A stretch of 12,011 bases of DNA. Origin: CAZSXS01 sp964611385. Lineage in GTDB: Bacteria > Bacillota > Clostridia > Lachnospirales > CAYPQA01. The DNA lies in assembly GCA_964611385.1 (NCBI GenBank), contig CAZSXS010000097.1, forward strand, positions 1-12,011. The letters run 5' to 3'. Positions within the stretch are counted from its first letter, which is position 1. Each line of letters opens with the position of its first letter. Shown here piece by piece: positions 1-6,355 of the stretch. The notes beneath the pieces are model-generated. The model was not told the origin of the DNA, did no database searches, and saw only the letters and a program-made list of their open reading frames with translations. The position numbers were made by a program, and so were the translations under genes.

Positions 1-55
1 GAAAGGAGGGAAAAAACTTTTTTCAAACGGCGAAAAAAGTTTTTTCCCTCCTTTC
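1..55. repeat. Long perfect hairpin, left copy of a foldback repeat
   Basis: Positions 1-23 and 33-55 are exact reverse complements (23 bp) around the nine-base loop CAAACGGCG. The stem is purine-rich then T-rich, so either strand would end in a T-rich arm. The loop with flanking A/T runs is repeated in inverted orientation at 302-344. This could be a terminator for a gene left of the window or one end of a foldback (MITE-like) repeat. The left boundary may extend past the window edge. Confidence 0.85.
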
Positions 56-301
56 CCCAAACCCCTATCCTCCCTTTTTCAAAAAAGCCGGACATGGAAG
101 GGTATAGTATAGAAGATTTCTTTATTGCATTTTGTTCATTTTCGAGAAGCACCAATCCATGCAAGAGCGCACAATATGCTTTGGATGGATCTCTTTCTAA
201 TGTTCTTTCTCTACTTTCGCATTTCCAAGACCCCAACCCATGTCCAGCTTTTTGAAAAGGGATGGAGGGGGGTGGTGGGGTGAACCAACTTGTTAGTTCT
301 A
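56..301. repeat. Gene-free core between two hairpins, with a second inverted repeat pair
   Basis: No credible coding frame with a ribosome site was found. Positions 72-97 and 238-261 are inverted copies of each other with a few mismatches; both contain the GGACATGG/CCATGTCC end and a (T)nC(A)n core. C-rich sequence at 55-74 mirrors G-rich sequence at 259-280. The central part (about 100-235) is unique, apart from a weak ATCCA/TGGAT hairpin near the midpoint. With the outer hairpins, the whole 1-344 segment reads as one large imperfect palindrome. I see no transposase. Confidence 0.6.
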
Positions 302-344
302 GAAGGGAAAAACTTTTTCGCCGTTTGAAAAAGTTTTTCCCTTC
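302..344 (-). terminator. Long hairpin behind uvrA, probable terminator, inverted copy of the 1-55 repeat
   Basis: Positions 302-319 and 327-344 pair perfectly (18 bp) around the loop GCCGTTT. On the minus strand it lies 34 nt past the uvrA stop, and its 3' arm contains AAAAAGTTTTTCCC, so the T-run is inside the arm rather than a clean tail. Reverse-complemented, the loop region reads TTTCAAACGGCGAAA, matching the 1-55 hairpin. It may serve as the uvrA terminator while belonging to a repeat family. Confidence 0.6.
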
Positions 345-354
345 CTCCCCCCAC

Positions 355-407
355 TGTTTTTCACTAAATTCGGTTTTTCACTTAATTTCGTTTTTTACTA
401 AATAAGG
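355..407. repeat. Three imperfect 17-18 nt tandem units over the end of uvrA
   Basis: The units GTTTTTCACTAAATTCG, GTTTTTCACTTAATTTCG and TTTTTTACTAAATAAGG follow one another with an 18-nt period. The last two lie mainly in the uvrA C-terminal codons (KPYLVKNEIK then stop), the first in the trailer. This suggests slippage duplication that extended or replaced the protein's tail. Confidence 0.5.
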
Positions 408-3236
408 CTTTAAATATTGCCCTGTGTAGGATTTTTTGCACTTAATAACTTCTTCCGGCGTCCCGGTCGCTATTACTTGCCCGCCTCGGATGCCGCCCTC
501 GGGGCCAAGATCAATGATGTAGTCGGCGGTCTTGATTACGTCTAGGTTGTGCTCAATGACAACGAGGGTGTTGCCGTTTTTGGCCAGCTTTTGGAGGATC
601 TCCAGTAGCTTTTGTACATCATAAAAATGTAGCCCAGTGGTCGGTTCGTCCAGTACATACATGGTCTTTCCTGTGTCCCGTCGGCTTAGCTCGGAGGCTA
701 GCTTTACCCGCTGGGCTTCGCCCCCTGATAGGGTCGTGGAGCTTTGCCCTAGCTTTATGTAGGCTAAACCCACATCAATGAGGGTTTGTAGCTTGTCGCG
801 GAGACGGGGCAAGTTTTCAAAGAGTTGATAGGCTTCCTCTATGGTCATGTCCAGTACATCTGAGATACTTTTCCCTTTGTACTTGACTTCCAAGGTCTCT
901 CGGTTGTAGCGCTTCCCGTGGCAAACTTCACAAGGCACAAAAACATCCGGGAGAAAGTGCATTTCGATTTTGATAATGCCGTCCCCCGAACAGGCTTCGC
1001 AGCGCCCGCCCTTTACGTTGAAGCTGAATCGCCCCTTTTGATAGCCGCGGATCTTGGCCTCCTGGGTCTGGGCAAAAACATCCCGGATCAGATCAAATAA
1101 GCCGGTGTAGGTGGCGGGATTGGAACGGGGGGTTCGACCGATGGGCGACTGGTCAATGTTGATGATTTTGTCCAGCATGGAAATCCCCTCAATGTCCGTG
1201 TGCTTGCCTGGCTTGGTCTTTGCCCGGTTCAGATCCCGAACCAGTCGCTTGTATAGCACCTCGTTGACCAAAGAGCTTTTGCCGGAACCAGAAACACCCG
1301 TTACACAGTTGAACACCCCCAGCGGAATGTCTACATCAATGCCTCTGAGGTTGTTTTCGCAGGCACCTTTGATTTTCAAAAAGTTGCCCGTCAGAGGCCG
1401 CCGGGTTGTAGGAACTTCGATTTTCATGCGTCCACTTAGGTAGCTTCCAGTTATGGAACGCTCACAGTGCAAGAGTTCCTCAACCGCTCCGGCAAAGATC
1501 ACTTCGCCTCCGTGTACCCCGGCCTTGGGCCCGATGTCTACTATAAAGTCAGAGGCGTTGATGGTGTCGGCATCATGCTCCACCACAATGAGGGTGTTGC
1601 CGATGTCTTTCAGATGTCGCAAGGTTTTCAGAAGCTTGTCGTTGTCCCTTTGGTGTAAGCCTATGCTGGGTTCGTCTAAAATATACACAACCCCCACCAG
1701 ACCGGAGCCGATCTGGGTTGCCAGGCGAATCCGCTGCGCTTCCCCGCCGGACAGGGTACCGGCTGAGCGGGACAGGGTCAAGTAATCTAGACCCACATCA
1801 ATCAAAAAGCCGGTTCGTGCATGGATCTCCTTTAAAATCTGCTCAGAAATCATCTTCTCCGTTTCGCTGAAGCTGAGCTTGTTAAAAAAGTCCTTAATGT
1901 CCAAAACGCTTAATTCGGTTAAGTCGGAGATACTCTTCTGGTTGATGGTGATGGCCAAGACTTCTTTTTTCAAGCGCTTGCCTGCACAGTGGGGACAGGT
2001 AATGTTGGTCATAAAGGCCTCGTATTCTTGCCGCATGTAATCAGAGCTTGTCTCCTTGTAGCGCCTTTGCATACTGTTGATAATGCCGTCAAAGTTATAT
2101 GCGTAGGACTTGGTTTCTCCGTTGCTTTGATATTTCACATCAATCTTGCTGCCATTTGTTCCGTAAAAGAGAATATTCTTAACATTCTCTGGCAACTCCT
2201 TGAAGGGAACATTCAGGTCAAAGCCGTAAGCCTCGGAAAGCGCCTTAAAGAGCGAAGTGCCCATACCGTTTCCGTTGCCAACAGAGCTATAACCCGGTGC
2301 CACAATAGCGCCTTGCTCTATGCTCAAGTCCTTATTGGGAACCACCAAATCCTCGTCTATCTTCATCAAAACCCCAAGGCCTGTACACTCTGAGCAGGCT
2401 CCAGCAGGATTATTAAAGGAGAAGAGCCTAGGCTCCACTTCTTCTAAGCTCACCCCGCAGTCTGGGCAGGCAAAATTTTGGCTAAAGGTCAGTTCACTTT
2501 CCTGGCTGTCTTCCAAGCCCTCACTGTCTATACTCACGGTTAGCAGTCCGTTGGACAGAGCCATAACCGCTTCCACAGATTCGGCAAGGCGCTTTTGTAT
2601 CCCGTCCTTAATGATAATACGGTCGATCACAATCTCAATGGTATGCTTTTTATTCTTGGTGAGCTTGATCTCCTCGCTCAGTTCGTAGATGATGCCATCT
2701 ACCCGTACTCGGGCATATCCACTTTTCTTAGCATCCTCCAAAAGCTTTGTATGTTCACCCTTTCTGGCCCGTACTACTGGGGACAGGAGTTGGATTTTCG
2801 TCCGCTCTTTTAGGGTCATAATCTGATCCACAATCTGATCAACGGTTTGCTTTTTAATCTCCTTGCCGCAGATGTGGCAGTGTGGGACTCCAACTCTGGC
2901 AAACAGAAGTCTTAAGTAGTCATAAATCTCTGTTACGGTGCCCACGGTGGAACGAGGGTTATGGTTTGTGGTCTTTTGGTCAATGGAAATGGCGGGGGAA
3001 AGGCCCTCAATAAAGTCCACATCGGGTTTTTCCATCTGTCCGAGAAACTGGCGTGCATAAGAGGACAGAGACTCCACATAGCGTCTTTGACCCTCAGCAT
3101 AAATGGTGTCAAAAGCCAAGGAGCTTTTTCCCGAGCCACTCAAGCCAGTAAAGACAACAAACTGGTCTCTTGGAATTTCCAAGTCAATATTTTTAAGGTT
3201 ATGTTCTCTTGCACCTTTAATAATAATTTTGTCCAT
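378..3236 (-). CDS. uvrA: UvrA, excinuclease ABC subunit A
   Basis: UvrA is the damage-sensing ATPase of nucleotide excision repair. As a dimer it loads UvrB onto lesions in the cytoplasm. The 952 residues match the usual family length. Visible signatures: first Walker A GLSGSGKSS (31-39, K37); zinc-binding pairs CPDC (about 256) and CSEC (about 280); first ABC signature LSGGEAQR (about 494) and Walker B YILDEPSIGLH (about 517); second Walker A GVSGSGKSS (about 646); zinc module CEAC (about 744) to CEVC (about 768); second LSGGEAQR (about 836) and Walker B YVLDEPTTGLH (about 858). All key residues are present, so it should be functional. The ATG start has AGAAGGAAA about 6 nt upstream. The common partner uvrB is not next to it here; the gene appears monocistronic with its own promoter at 3318-3346. 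No Cheo/LexA box (GAAC-N4-GTTC) was seen. Confidence 0.97.
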   Translation of the reverse strand: MDKIIIKGAREHNLKNIDLEIPRDQFVVFTGLSGSGKSSLAFDTIYAEGQRRYVESLSSYARQFLGQMEKPDVDFIEGLSPAISIDQKTTNHNPRSTVGTVTEIYDYLRLLFARVGVPHCHICGKEIKKQTVDQIVDQIMTLKERTKIQLLSPVVRARKGEHTKLLEDAKKSGYARVRVDGIIYELSEEIKLTKNKKHTIEIVIDRIIIKDGIQKRLAESVEAVMALSNGLLTVSIDSEGLEDSQESELTFSQNFACPDCGVSLEEVEPRLFSFNNPAGACSECTGLGVLMKIDEDLVVPNKDLSIEQGAIVAPGYSSVGNGNGMGTSLFKALSEAYGFDLNVPFKELPENVKNILFYGTNGSKIDVKYQSNGETKSYAYNFDGIINSMQRRYKETSSDYMRQEYEAFMTNITCPHCAGKRLKKEVLAITINQKSISDLTELSVLDIKDFFNKLSFSETEKMISEQILKEIHARTGFLIDVGLDYLTLSRSAGTLSGGEAQRIRLATQIGSGLVGVVYILDEPSIGLHQRDNDKLLKTLRHLKDIGNTLIVVEHDADTINASDFIVDIGPKAGVHGGEVIFAGAVEELLHCERSITGSYLSGRMKIEVPTTRRPLTGNFLKIKGACENNLRGIDVDIPLGVFNCVTGVSGSGKSSLVNEVLYKRLVRDLNRAKTKPGKHTDIEGISMLDKIINIDQSPIGRTPRSNPATYTGLFDLIRDVFAQTQEAKIRGYQKGRFSFNVKGGRCEACSGDGIIKIEMHFLPDVFVPCEVCHGKRYNRETLEVKYKGKSISDVLDMTIEEAYQLFENLPRLRDKLQTLIDVGLAYIKLGQSSTTLSGGEAQRVKLASELSRRDTGKTMYVLDEPTTGLHFYDVQKLLEILQKLAKNGNTLVVIEHNLDVIKTADYIIDLGPEGGIRGGQVIATGTPEEVIKCKKSYTGQYLKPYLVKNEIK

Positions 3237-3317
3237 ATGTGTTTTCCTTCTTTAATTAGTTGAGAATTTCCAGAGCAAACGTAGCTGCTTTGAAAAAGTC
3301 CTTAGAAATTTTCACTT

Positions 3318-3346
3318 ATCATAGCGTTTCAATTTGATTTTGTCAA
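3318..3346 (-). promoter_or_regulatory. Sigma-A promoter of uvrA
   Basis: On the minus strand a perfect -35 TTGACA (3341-3346) is followed after exactly 17 nt by TATGAT (3318-3323, five of six matches). Transcription would start near 3311 and leave a leader of about 75 nt before the uvrA ATG. Confidence 0.8.
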
Positions 3347-3349
3347 TAG

Positions 3350-3408
3350 TTTACGGTTAATCAAAATCAAGACCTAACCCTAAGAGGGAACGCGTTTTAT
3401 ACCGTAAA
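3350..3408. repeat. Inverted repeat TTTACGGT / ACCGTAAA upstream of the uvrA promoter
   Basis: TTTACGGT (3350-3357) and ACCGTAAA (3401-3408) are exact 8-bp inverted copies 43 nt apart. The interval holds a small CCCT-AAG-AGGG hairpin (about 3378-3388). It lies just upstream of the uvrA -35 box and could be a regulator site or a relic; chance is possible. Confidence 0.35.
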
Positions 3409-3410
3409 AT

Positions 3411-3462
3411 AAAAAGACAGGAGATAGCAATTGCATCAGCAATTGCTATCTCCTGTCTTTTT
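3411..3462. terminator. Perfect 24-bp bidirectional terminator hairpin
   Basis: Positions 3411-3434 and 3439-3462 are perfect reverse complements with a four-base loop (ATCA). The arms begin AAAAAGACAGGAG and end CTCCTGTCTTTTT, so a U-run follows the stem on both strands. On the minus strand it closes the transcript of the small gene at 3525-3701 and insulates uvrA. Confidence 0.9.
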
Positions 3463-3524
3463 GATATATTTGAGAGACATTCCTTGAAGGTCGATTTATG
3501 ATCAGTAACGATCAGAGCGAATGC

Positions 3525-3701
3525 TTAGTCGTCACCTCTTAACAGATTTTCTGCATAATCTCTGAGGCTGGCAAAAGAGTTGACGCCGTCTGCTCTCGAC
3601 TGAATCTGCTCCTTTACATAGCCTGGTAAGGATGTGAAATATTGCTTTGCTTCCATGTCCTGCTCAATCAGGGAGTTTAAGCCACTGTATTTTTTATCCA
3701 T
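3525..3701 (-). CDS. Small conserved-type protein of 58 residues, unknown function
   Basis: An ATG-started frame of 58 codons ends with TAA. Its ribosome site GGAGGAGGTG lies 5 nt before the ATG, one of the strongest in the window. The protein begins MDKKYSGLNSLIEQDMEA, contains YFTSLPGYVKEQI and ends YAENLLRGDD. It is charged and soluble, likely helical, with no signal peptide or membrane segment. From memory it fits a widespread family of very short clostridial proteins with the pattern SLPxYVxExI...YAENL, whose role I do not know. It lies 96 nt after the ABC permease gene and before a strong terminator. It may be read from the GntR-ABC operon or from its own candidate forespore-type promoter (3739-3768). 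Confidence 0.85.
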   Translation of the reverse strand: MDKKYSGLNSLIEQDMEAKQYFTSLPGYVKEQIQSRADGVNSFASLRDYAENLLRGDD

Positions 3702-3738
3702 TCCTGCACCTCCTCCTGTTATTTTATGCTTGCTTTCC

Positions 3739-3768
3739 TTATTTTACCCATAAGCAGAGGGAATATGC
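3739..3768 (-). promoter_or_regulatory. Candidate sigma-F/sigma-G-like promoter of the 58-residue gene
   Basis: On the minus strand GCATA (3764-3768) is followed after 15 nt by GGTAAAATAA (3739-3748). This nearly fits the Bacillus sigma-F pattern (GYATA, 15 nt, GGNNANAHTR), missing one T. A sigma-A reading with TAAAAT as -10 has only a weak -35. The consensus is degenerate, so chance is a real alternative. Confidence 0.25.
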
Positions 3769-3797
3769 ATGGATTTCTTTTGGCACGGCTTAACGAT

Positions 3798-4508
3798 TTA
3801 ACTCTCCTTGAGGACTGCCCTCCGCAACATTAAAAATTGGAGCAAGATCAAAATACCAGTCATGACAATAAAGCTTACGACGGCCACATAAGGGTTACCC
3901 GTGTTTATGCCTAAGATAATCGGAATATATTTAGCAAAGAACTTTCGAACAGAATCACCAAAGAAAAACAAGTCTAAAATTGGCAGTACGATAAAGATAA
4001 AGACTGGCACGCCGAAGTATACGACAAATTTCATAAGCTTACTTAAACGGTAAAAGAGCATGGAAATGCTTAAGCCCAGTGCTAAAAAGAACAGATAGGC
4101 GAAGGCAGACCAGAGCCAATAGGAGAAGGATCTTCCGTTATTTCGATAAAGAACGTTAAACAGCCCAGAATTAATGGTTAGGCTGGAAGTGATTATGTTG
4201 GTCATGCAGTCAACGAAGCTCATAACAAAAGCAATGGCAAGGCAGTAAAGTTGGTTGCTTATATAGATGGTTTTTCTGCTGAGTCCGTTGGTTAGGTAGA
4301 AGCTGAAATTATCTTTGAAGCTGTTAAGACCCAAGACAAAAACAAAGATGGACGAGCTAATATCAATGCCACCAAAGGAAAATTCCATGTCATACAGCTT
4401 GGAAAGGGTGAAGCTAATAATAAATATGGCATAAAGAGCTCCATAAAAAATCAAGATTGCTTTTTTAGATTCGCTGGAAGCGAATTTAACGGCTTGAACA
4501 ATTTTCAT
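3798..4508 (-). CDS. ABC transporter permease, six membrane helices
   Basis: This is a 236-residue integral membrane protein partnering the ATPase encoded just upstream. Hydrophobic segments are visible near residues 17-37, 47-62, 85-108, 130-155, 158-180 and 205-230, giving about six helices without a signal peptide. There is no solute-binding domain, so it is probably an exporter or a lipid/peptide-sensing transporter of the ABC-2-like kind. The ATG start is supported by GGAGG 7 nt upstream. The 39-nt gap to the ATPase gene contains a small TGCGC-CTT-GCGCA hairpin but no terminator. The substrate cannot be read from sequence; by analogy with YtrA-controlled systems, response to antimicrobials or cell-envelope stress is an inference. 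Confidence 0.8.
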   Translation of the reverse strand: MKIVQAVKFASSESKKAILIFYGALYAIFIISFTLSKLYDMEFSFGGIDISSSIFVFVLGLNSFKDNFSFYLTNGLSRKTIYISNQLYCLAIAFVMSFVDCMTNIITSSLTINSGLFNVLYRNNGRSFSYWLWSAFAYLFFLALGLSISMLFYRLSKLMKFVVYFGVPVFIFIVLPILDLFFFGDSVRKFFAKYIPIILGINTGNPYVAVVSFIVMTGILILLQFLMLRRAVLKES

Positions 4509-4547
4509 ATTTTAACCTCCATTTGCGCCTTGCGCATCATGATCTCA

Positions 4548-5390
4548 TTAATTGGTTAATTCAATAAACAGTCTTTGTAAATCAAGCTTTGAAAGCTCTA
4601 GGCCAGAAGGGAGATTCTTAACAGACTGCCCATAAACCGAAGCGGTTTTTAAGCCCCCGATGGTCGTTACACCCAGCACCTTTTTATCTTGAATGAATCC
4701 GTCTACCATAGAAGAGGGCCCGCTCACGCTATAGCCCTTGTTTAAGAGGTTTTCGGCCTCGTCATCAATGATTAGTTTTCCTTCTTTGAGAATAACGACT
4801 CTTTCCACCAGATCGGATACTTCCTCGATCAAATGGGTGGAAAGGACAAAGGTTCTTGGGTTTTCACTGTAGCTTTCAACCAGCAGCTTGTAGAACAGAT
4901 CCCGGTGGTTGGCGTCCAGTCCCAAAACCGGCTCATCTAAAAGGATGATGGGCGTGTGAATGGATAAGGCCACAATGATTTTGAAGATTGAGGAATAACC
5001 AGTGGAAAGCTCGCTCATTTTCTTGTTGAGGCCGATATTGAATTTCTTGGCCAGGTCTAAAGCACTTTCCATTGAAAAGCTTGAGAAAAATTCCTTACTC
5101 CAGCTAAAGCCGTCACGAACTTTCATGTTTTTGGGGTAGGTGTTCTTTTCCACCATGCAGTAAATATTGGCCAAAGCCTTGTCATTTTCAAGGATCGGTT
5201 CTGTATCCAAGAAAATTTCACCCTCGGTTGGAAATATTTTATTGGTAATCAAATTGAGAAGGGTCGTCTTCCCTGCCCCGTTTCTGCCCAACAATCCGTA
5301 AATTTTATTCTCTAAAAAGGTAAAGCTGACTTTGTCGAGGGCACGGGTTTCCTTGTAGGTCTTGCTTATGTTTTTGATATGAATATCCAT
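4548..5390 (-). CDS. ABC transporter ATP-binding protein, YtrB-like
   Basis: A 280-residue nucleotide-binding subunit that powers the permease encoded next. Motifs: Walker A GRNGAGKTT (35-43, K41), Walker B IILLDEP (148-154, catalytic E153), D-loop GLD (157-159) and switch histidine H186 in LSTHLIEE. The signature motif is LSTGYSS (128-134) instead of LSGGQ, as seen in ATPases paired with GntR/YtrA regulators. The Q-loop region reads YCMVEKN, with glutamate near position 81 where glutamine is usual. The tail from about 200 to 280 is a C-terminal extension beyond the core fold. The ATG has GGAGGAAAATA just upstream. It lies 24 nt after the GntR gene in the same operon. Confidence 0.92.
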   Translation of the reverse strand: MDIHIKNISKTYKETRALDKVSFTFLENKIYGLLGRNGAGKTTLLNLITNKIFPTEGEIFLDTEPILENDKALANIYCMVEKNTYPKNMKVRDGFSWSKEFFSSFSMESALDLAKKFNIGLNKKMSELSTGYSSIFKIIVALSIHTPIILLDEPVLGLDANHRDLFYKLLVESYSENPRTFVLSTHLIEEVSDLVERVVILKEGKLIIDDEAENLLNKGYSVSGPSSMVDGFIQDKKVLGVTTIGGLKTASVYGQSVKNLPSGLELSKLDLQRLFIELTN

Positions 5391-5414
5391 TATTTTCCTC
5401 CATTTGAATGCTTA

Positions 5415-5774
5415 TTATCCTTTTCTCAACAATTCTATAATCTCTTCTTTTGAGATTCCTAACTTAGCAGCCTCAATCAAAAGCCTTTCGATAAAATCCT
5501 TATAAAAATTTTCCTGTCGCTTTTTACGAATGGAAGCTACGGCGCCTGTGCTAACAAAGATACCAACACCCCGTTTTTTGTATGCAACGCCTCGATCCAC
5601 CAATAGATTGATCCCCTTCAAAACGGTTGCAGGATTTATTTTGTAGTTTACAGAAATCTCTGTAGTAGAAGGGAGCTGCGTTTCTTCGGGAAAACCGCCG
5701 GAAAAAATCCCATCCTCAAGCTCCTCTGCGATCTGAACAAATATAGGAACATCACTTTCAAATTCTAAATTCAA
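5415..5774 (-). CDS. GntR-family transcriptional regulator, YtrA type
   Basis: A DNA-binding repressor of about 119 residues with an N-terminal winged helix (from VPIFVQIAEELEDGI through LPSTTEISVNYKINPATVLKGINLL to RGVGIFVS) and a short helical tail ending ISKEEIIELLRKG. It lacks a large effector domain, as in the YtrA subfamily. A longer frame opens at GTG 5792, but the ribosome site AAGGAGGT (5781-5788) lies inside that extension and points to TTG at 5772-5774, 7 nt downstream of GGAGG, so I use TTG. First gene of the operon with the ABC ATPase and permease; such regulators usually repress their own operon. Confidence 0.9.
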   Translation of the reverse strand: MNLEFESDVPIFVQIAEELEDGIFSGGFPEETQLPSTTEISVNYKINPATVLKGINLLVDRGVAYKKRGVGIFVSTGAVASIRKKRQENFYKDFIERLLIEAAKLGISKEEIIELLRKG

Positions 5775-5780
5775 GCCAAC

Positions 5781-5788
5781 ACCTCCTT
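5781..5788 (-). promoter_or_regulatory. Ribosome binding site fixing a TTG start for the GntR gene
   Basis: AAGGAGGT on the minus strand, followed by GTTGGC and then TTG. It overlaps codons of the longer GTG-started frame, so the GTG start is unlikely. Confidence 0.8.
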
Positions 5789-5802
5789 GCACGATTACTT
5801 AA

Positions 5803-5846
5803 TTACTTGTGTAACTAACTATATCACCAACTCACTTTCGTGTCAA
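5803..5846 (-). promoter_or_regulatory. Sigma-A promoter of the GntR-ABC operon, with a possible operator
   Basis: On the minus strand a perfect TTGACA (5841-5846) is followed after 17 nt by TATAGT (5818-5823). Just downstream of the -10, near the expected start site, lies TTAC-N4-GTAA (5803-5814 on the plus strand), a small dyad where the operon's own GntR repressor could bind. The promoter is well supported, the operator only suggested. Confidence 0.75.
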
Positions 5847-5890
5847 CCTCTTTTGAAAAAAATTTTGAGAATTAGTTTTTTGGTACAGAC

Positions 5891-5917
5891 ACTATTTAAA
5901 ATCCCGACCATAAAATA
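5891..5917 (+). promoter_or_regulatory. Candidate sigma-K-like promoter of the Met-rich gene
   Basis: AC (5891-5892), 16 nt, then CATAAAATA (5909-5917) fits the late mother-cell sigma-K pattern AC-N16-CATANNNTA. No good sigma-A pair was found upstream of this gene. The pattern carries little information, so confidence is low. Confidence 0.25.
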
Positions 5918-5931
5918 TATCATAAACAAAG

Positions 5932-5948
5932 CTATGGATTACCCATAG
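5932..5948. promoter_or_regulatory. 17-nt perfect palindrome CTATGG-N5-CCATAG
   Basis: CTATGG (5932-5937) and CCATAG (5943-5948) flank ATTAC. It lies 7 nt before the ribosome site of the Met-rich gene, in its expected leader and in the divergent interval with the GntR gene. It could be an operator or a small leader hairpin. Confidence 0.45.
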
Positions 5949-5971
5949 AATAATCAGGAGGTCTTTGGACT

Positions 5972-6139
5972 ATGAATAATCTCGGTGGTGGCTGCCCTCC
6001 GGCAGCAGGTTTTGGTAACGACATGCTTATGATCCTTTTGCTGCTAATGATGATGAACCCGGGAATGATGGGCGGCGAGAACTCAATGCTTTTCCTGATT
6101 TTGATCATGATGATGTTCTCTGGCGGAAGAATGATGTAA
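5972..6139 (+). CDS. Methionine-rich hydrophobic microprotein, 55 residues
   Basis: ATG-started frame with an ideal AGGAGGT (5956-5962) and a strong terminator 27 nt after the stop, so it looks like a complete single-gene unit. Fourteen of 55 residues are Met. After a Gly/Cys/Pro N-terminus (MNNLGGGCPPAAGFG) come two similar blocks: NDMLMILLLLMMM followed by NPGMMGG, and NSMLFLILIMMM followed by FSGGRMM. This indicates an internal duplication of about 20 codons. Each hydrophobic stretch is only about 12 residues, short for a full membrane span, so it may be membrane-embedded, a hairpin or self-assembling. Function unknown. From memory it recalls Gly/Cys-rich small clostridial proteins with two hydrophobic blocks, but the Met content is unusual. 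Met clusters could bind Cu(I) or resist oxidation, which is speculation. Confidence 0.8.
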   Translation: MNNLGGGCPPAAGFGNDMLMILLLLMMMNPGMMGGENSMLFLILIMMMFSGGRMM

Positions 6140-6166
6140 TCCCTTCCGTAAAACGTGACAGAGAGC

Positions 6167-6211
6167 AAAAAAAGAAAGCGCTTGCATTTATTGCAAGCGC
6201 TTTCTTTTTTT
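6167..6211. terminator. Perfect 20-bp terminator hairpin after the Met-rich gene
   Basis: Positions 6167-6186 and 6192-6211 pair perfectly around TTTAT. The core is GAAAGCGCTTGCA with A7 and T7 flanks, giving a U-tail on either strand. It separates the microprotein gene from ruvA. Confidence 0.92.
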
Positions 6212-6230
6212 GTTATACTCAAATGAATAT

Positions 6231-6346
6231 ACTCAGTCTCTAAAACAGTTTCTAAGCCGCCTTCATTTAGCCTTGATCCATTCTATTGTTTTATGTAGCG
6301 GCTTTGCAAAGCATAACGATACTGAGTTTAGTCATAACGATAGGAG
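6231..6346 (+). promoter_or_regulatory. ruvA upstream region: candidate promoter, 10-bp direct repeats and nested dyads
   Basis: TTGCAA (6304-6309), 17 nt, TTTAGT (6327-6332) is a moderate sigma-A promoter (four of six in each box). The exact repeat CATAACGATA occurs at 6312-6321, in its spacer, and 6333-6342, at the start site, 21 bp apart, or two helical turns. Two 7-bp inverted pairs are nested here: ACTCAGT (6231-6237) with ACTGAGT (6321-6327), and AAGCCGC (6254-6260) with GCGGCTT (6298-6304). The ribosome site AGGAG is at 6342-6346. Confidence 0.4.
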
Positions 6347-6355
6347 CTGAATGGC

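Noticed and set aside
918..2813. Several plus-strand frames of 60-134 codons within uvrA
   Set aside because: All lie antisense to an intact, motif-complete uvrA and lack supporting ribosome sites.
3384..3396. GGGAACGCGTTTT as a LexA box for uvrA
   Set aside because: The half-sites GAAC and GTTT are 2 nt apart rather than 4 and the second is imperfect, so it does not fit GAAC-N4-GTTC.
5932..6222. 96-codon minus-strand frame over the Met-rich gene
   Set aside because: It is the antisense shadow of the microprotein and its terminator, with no ribosome site.
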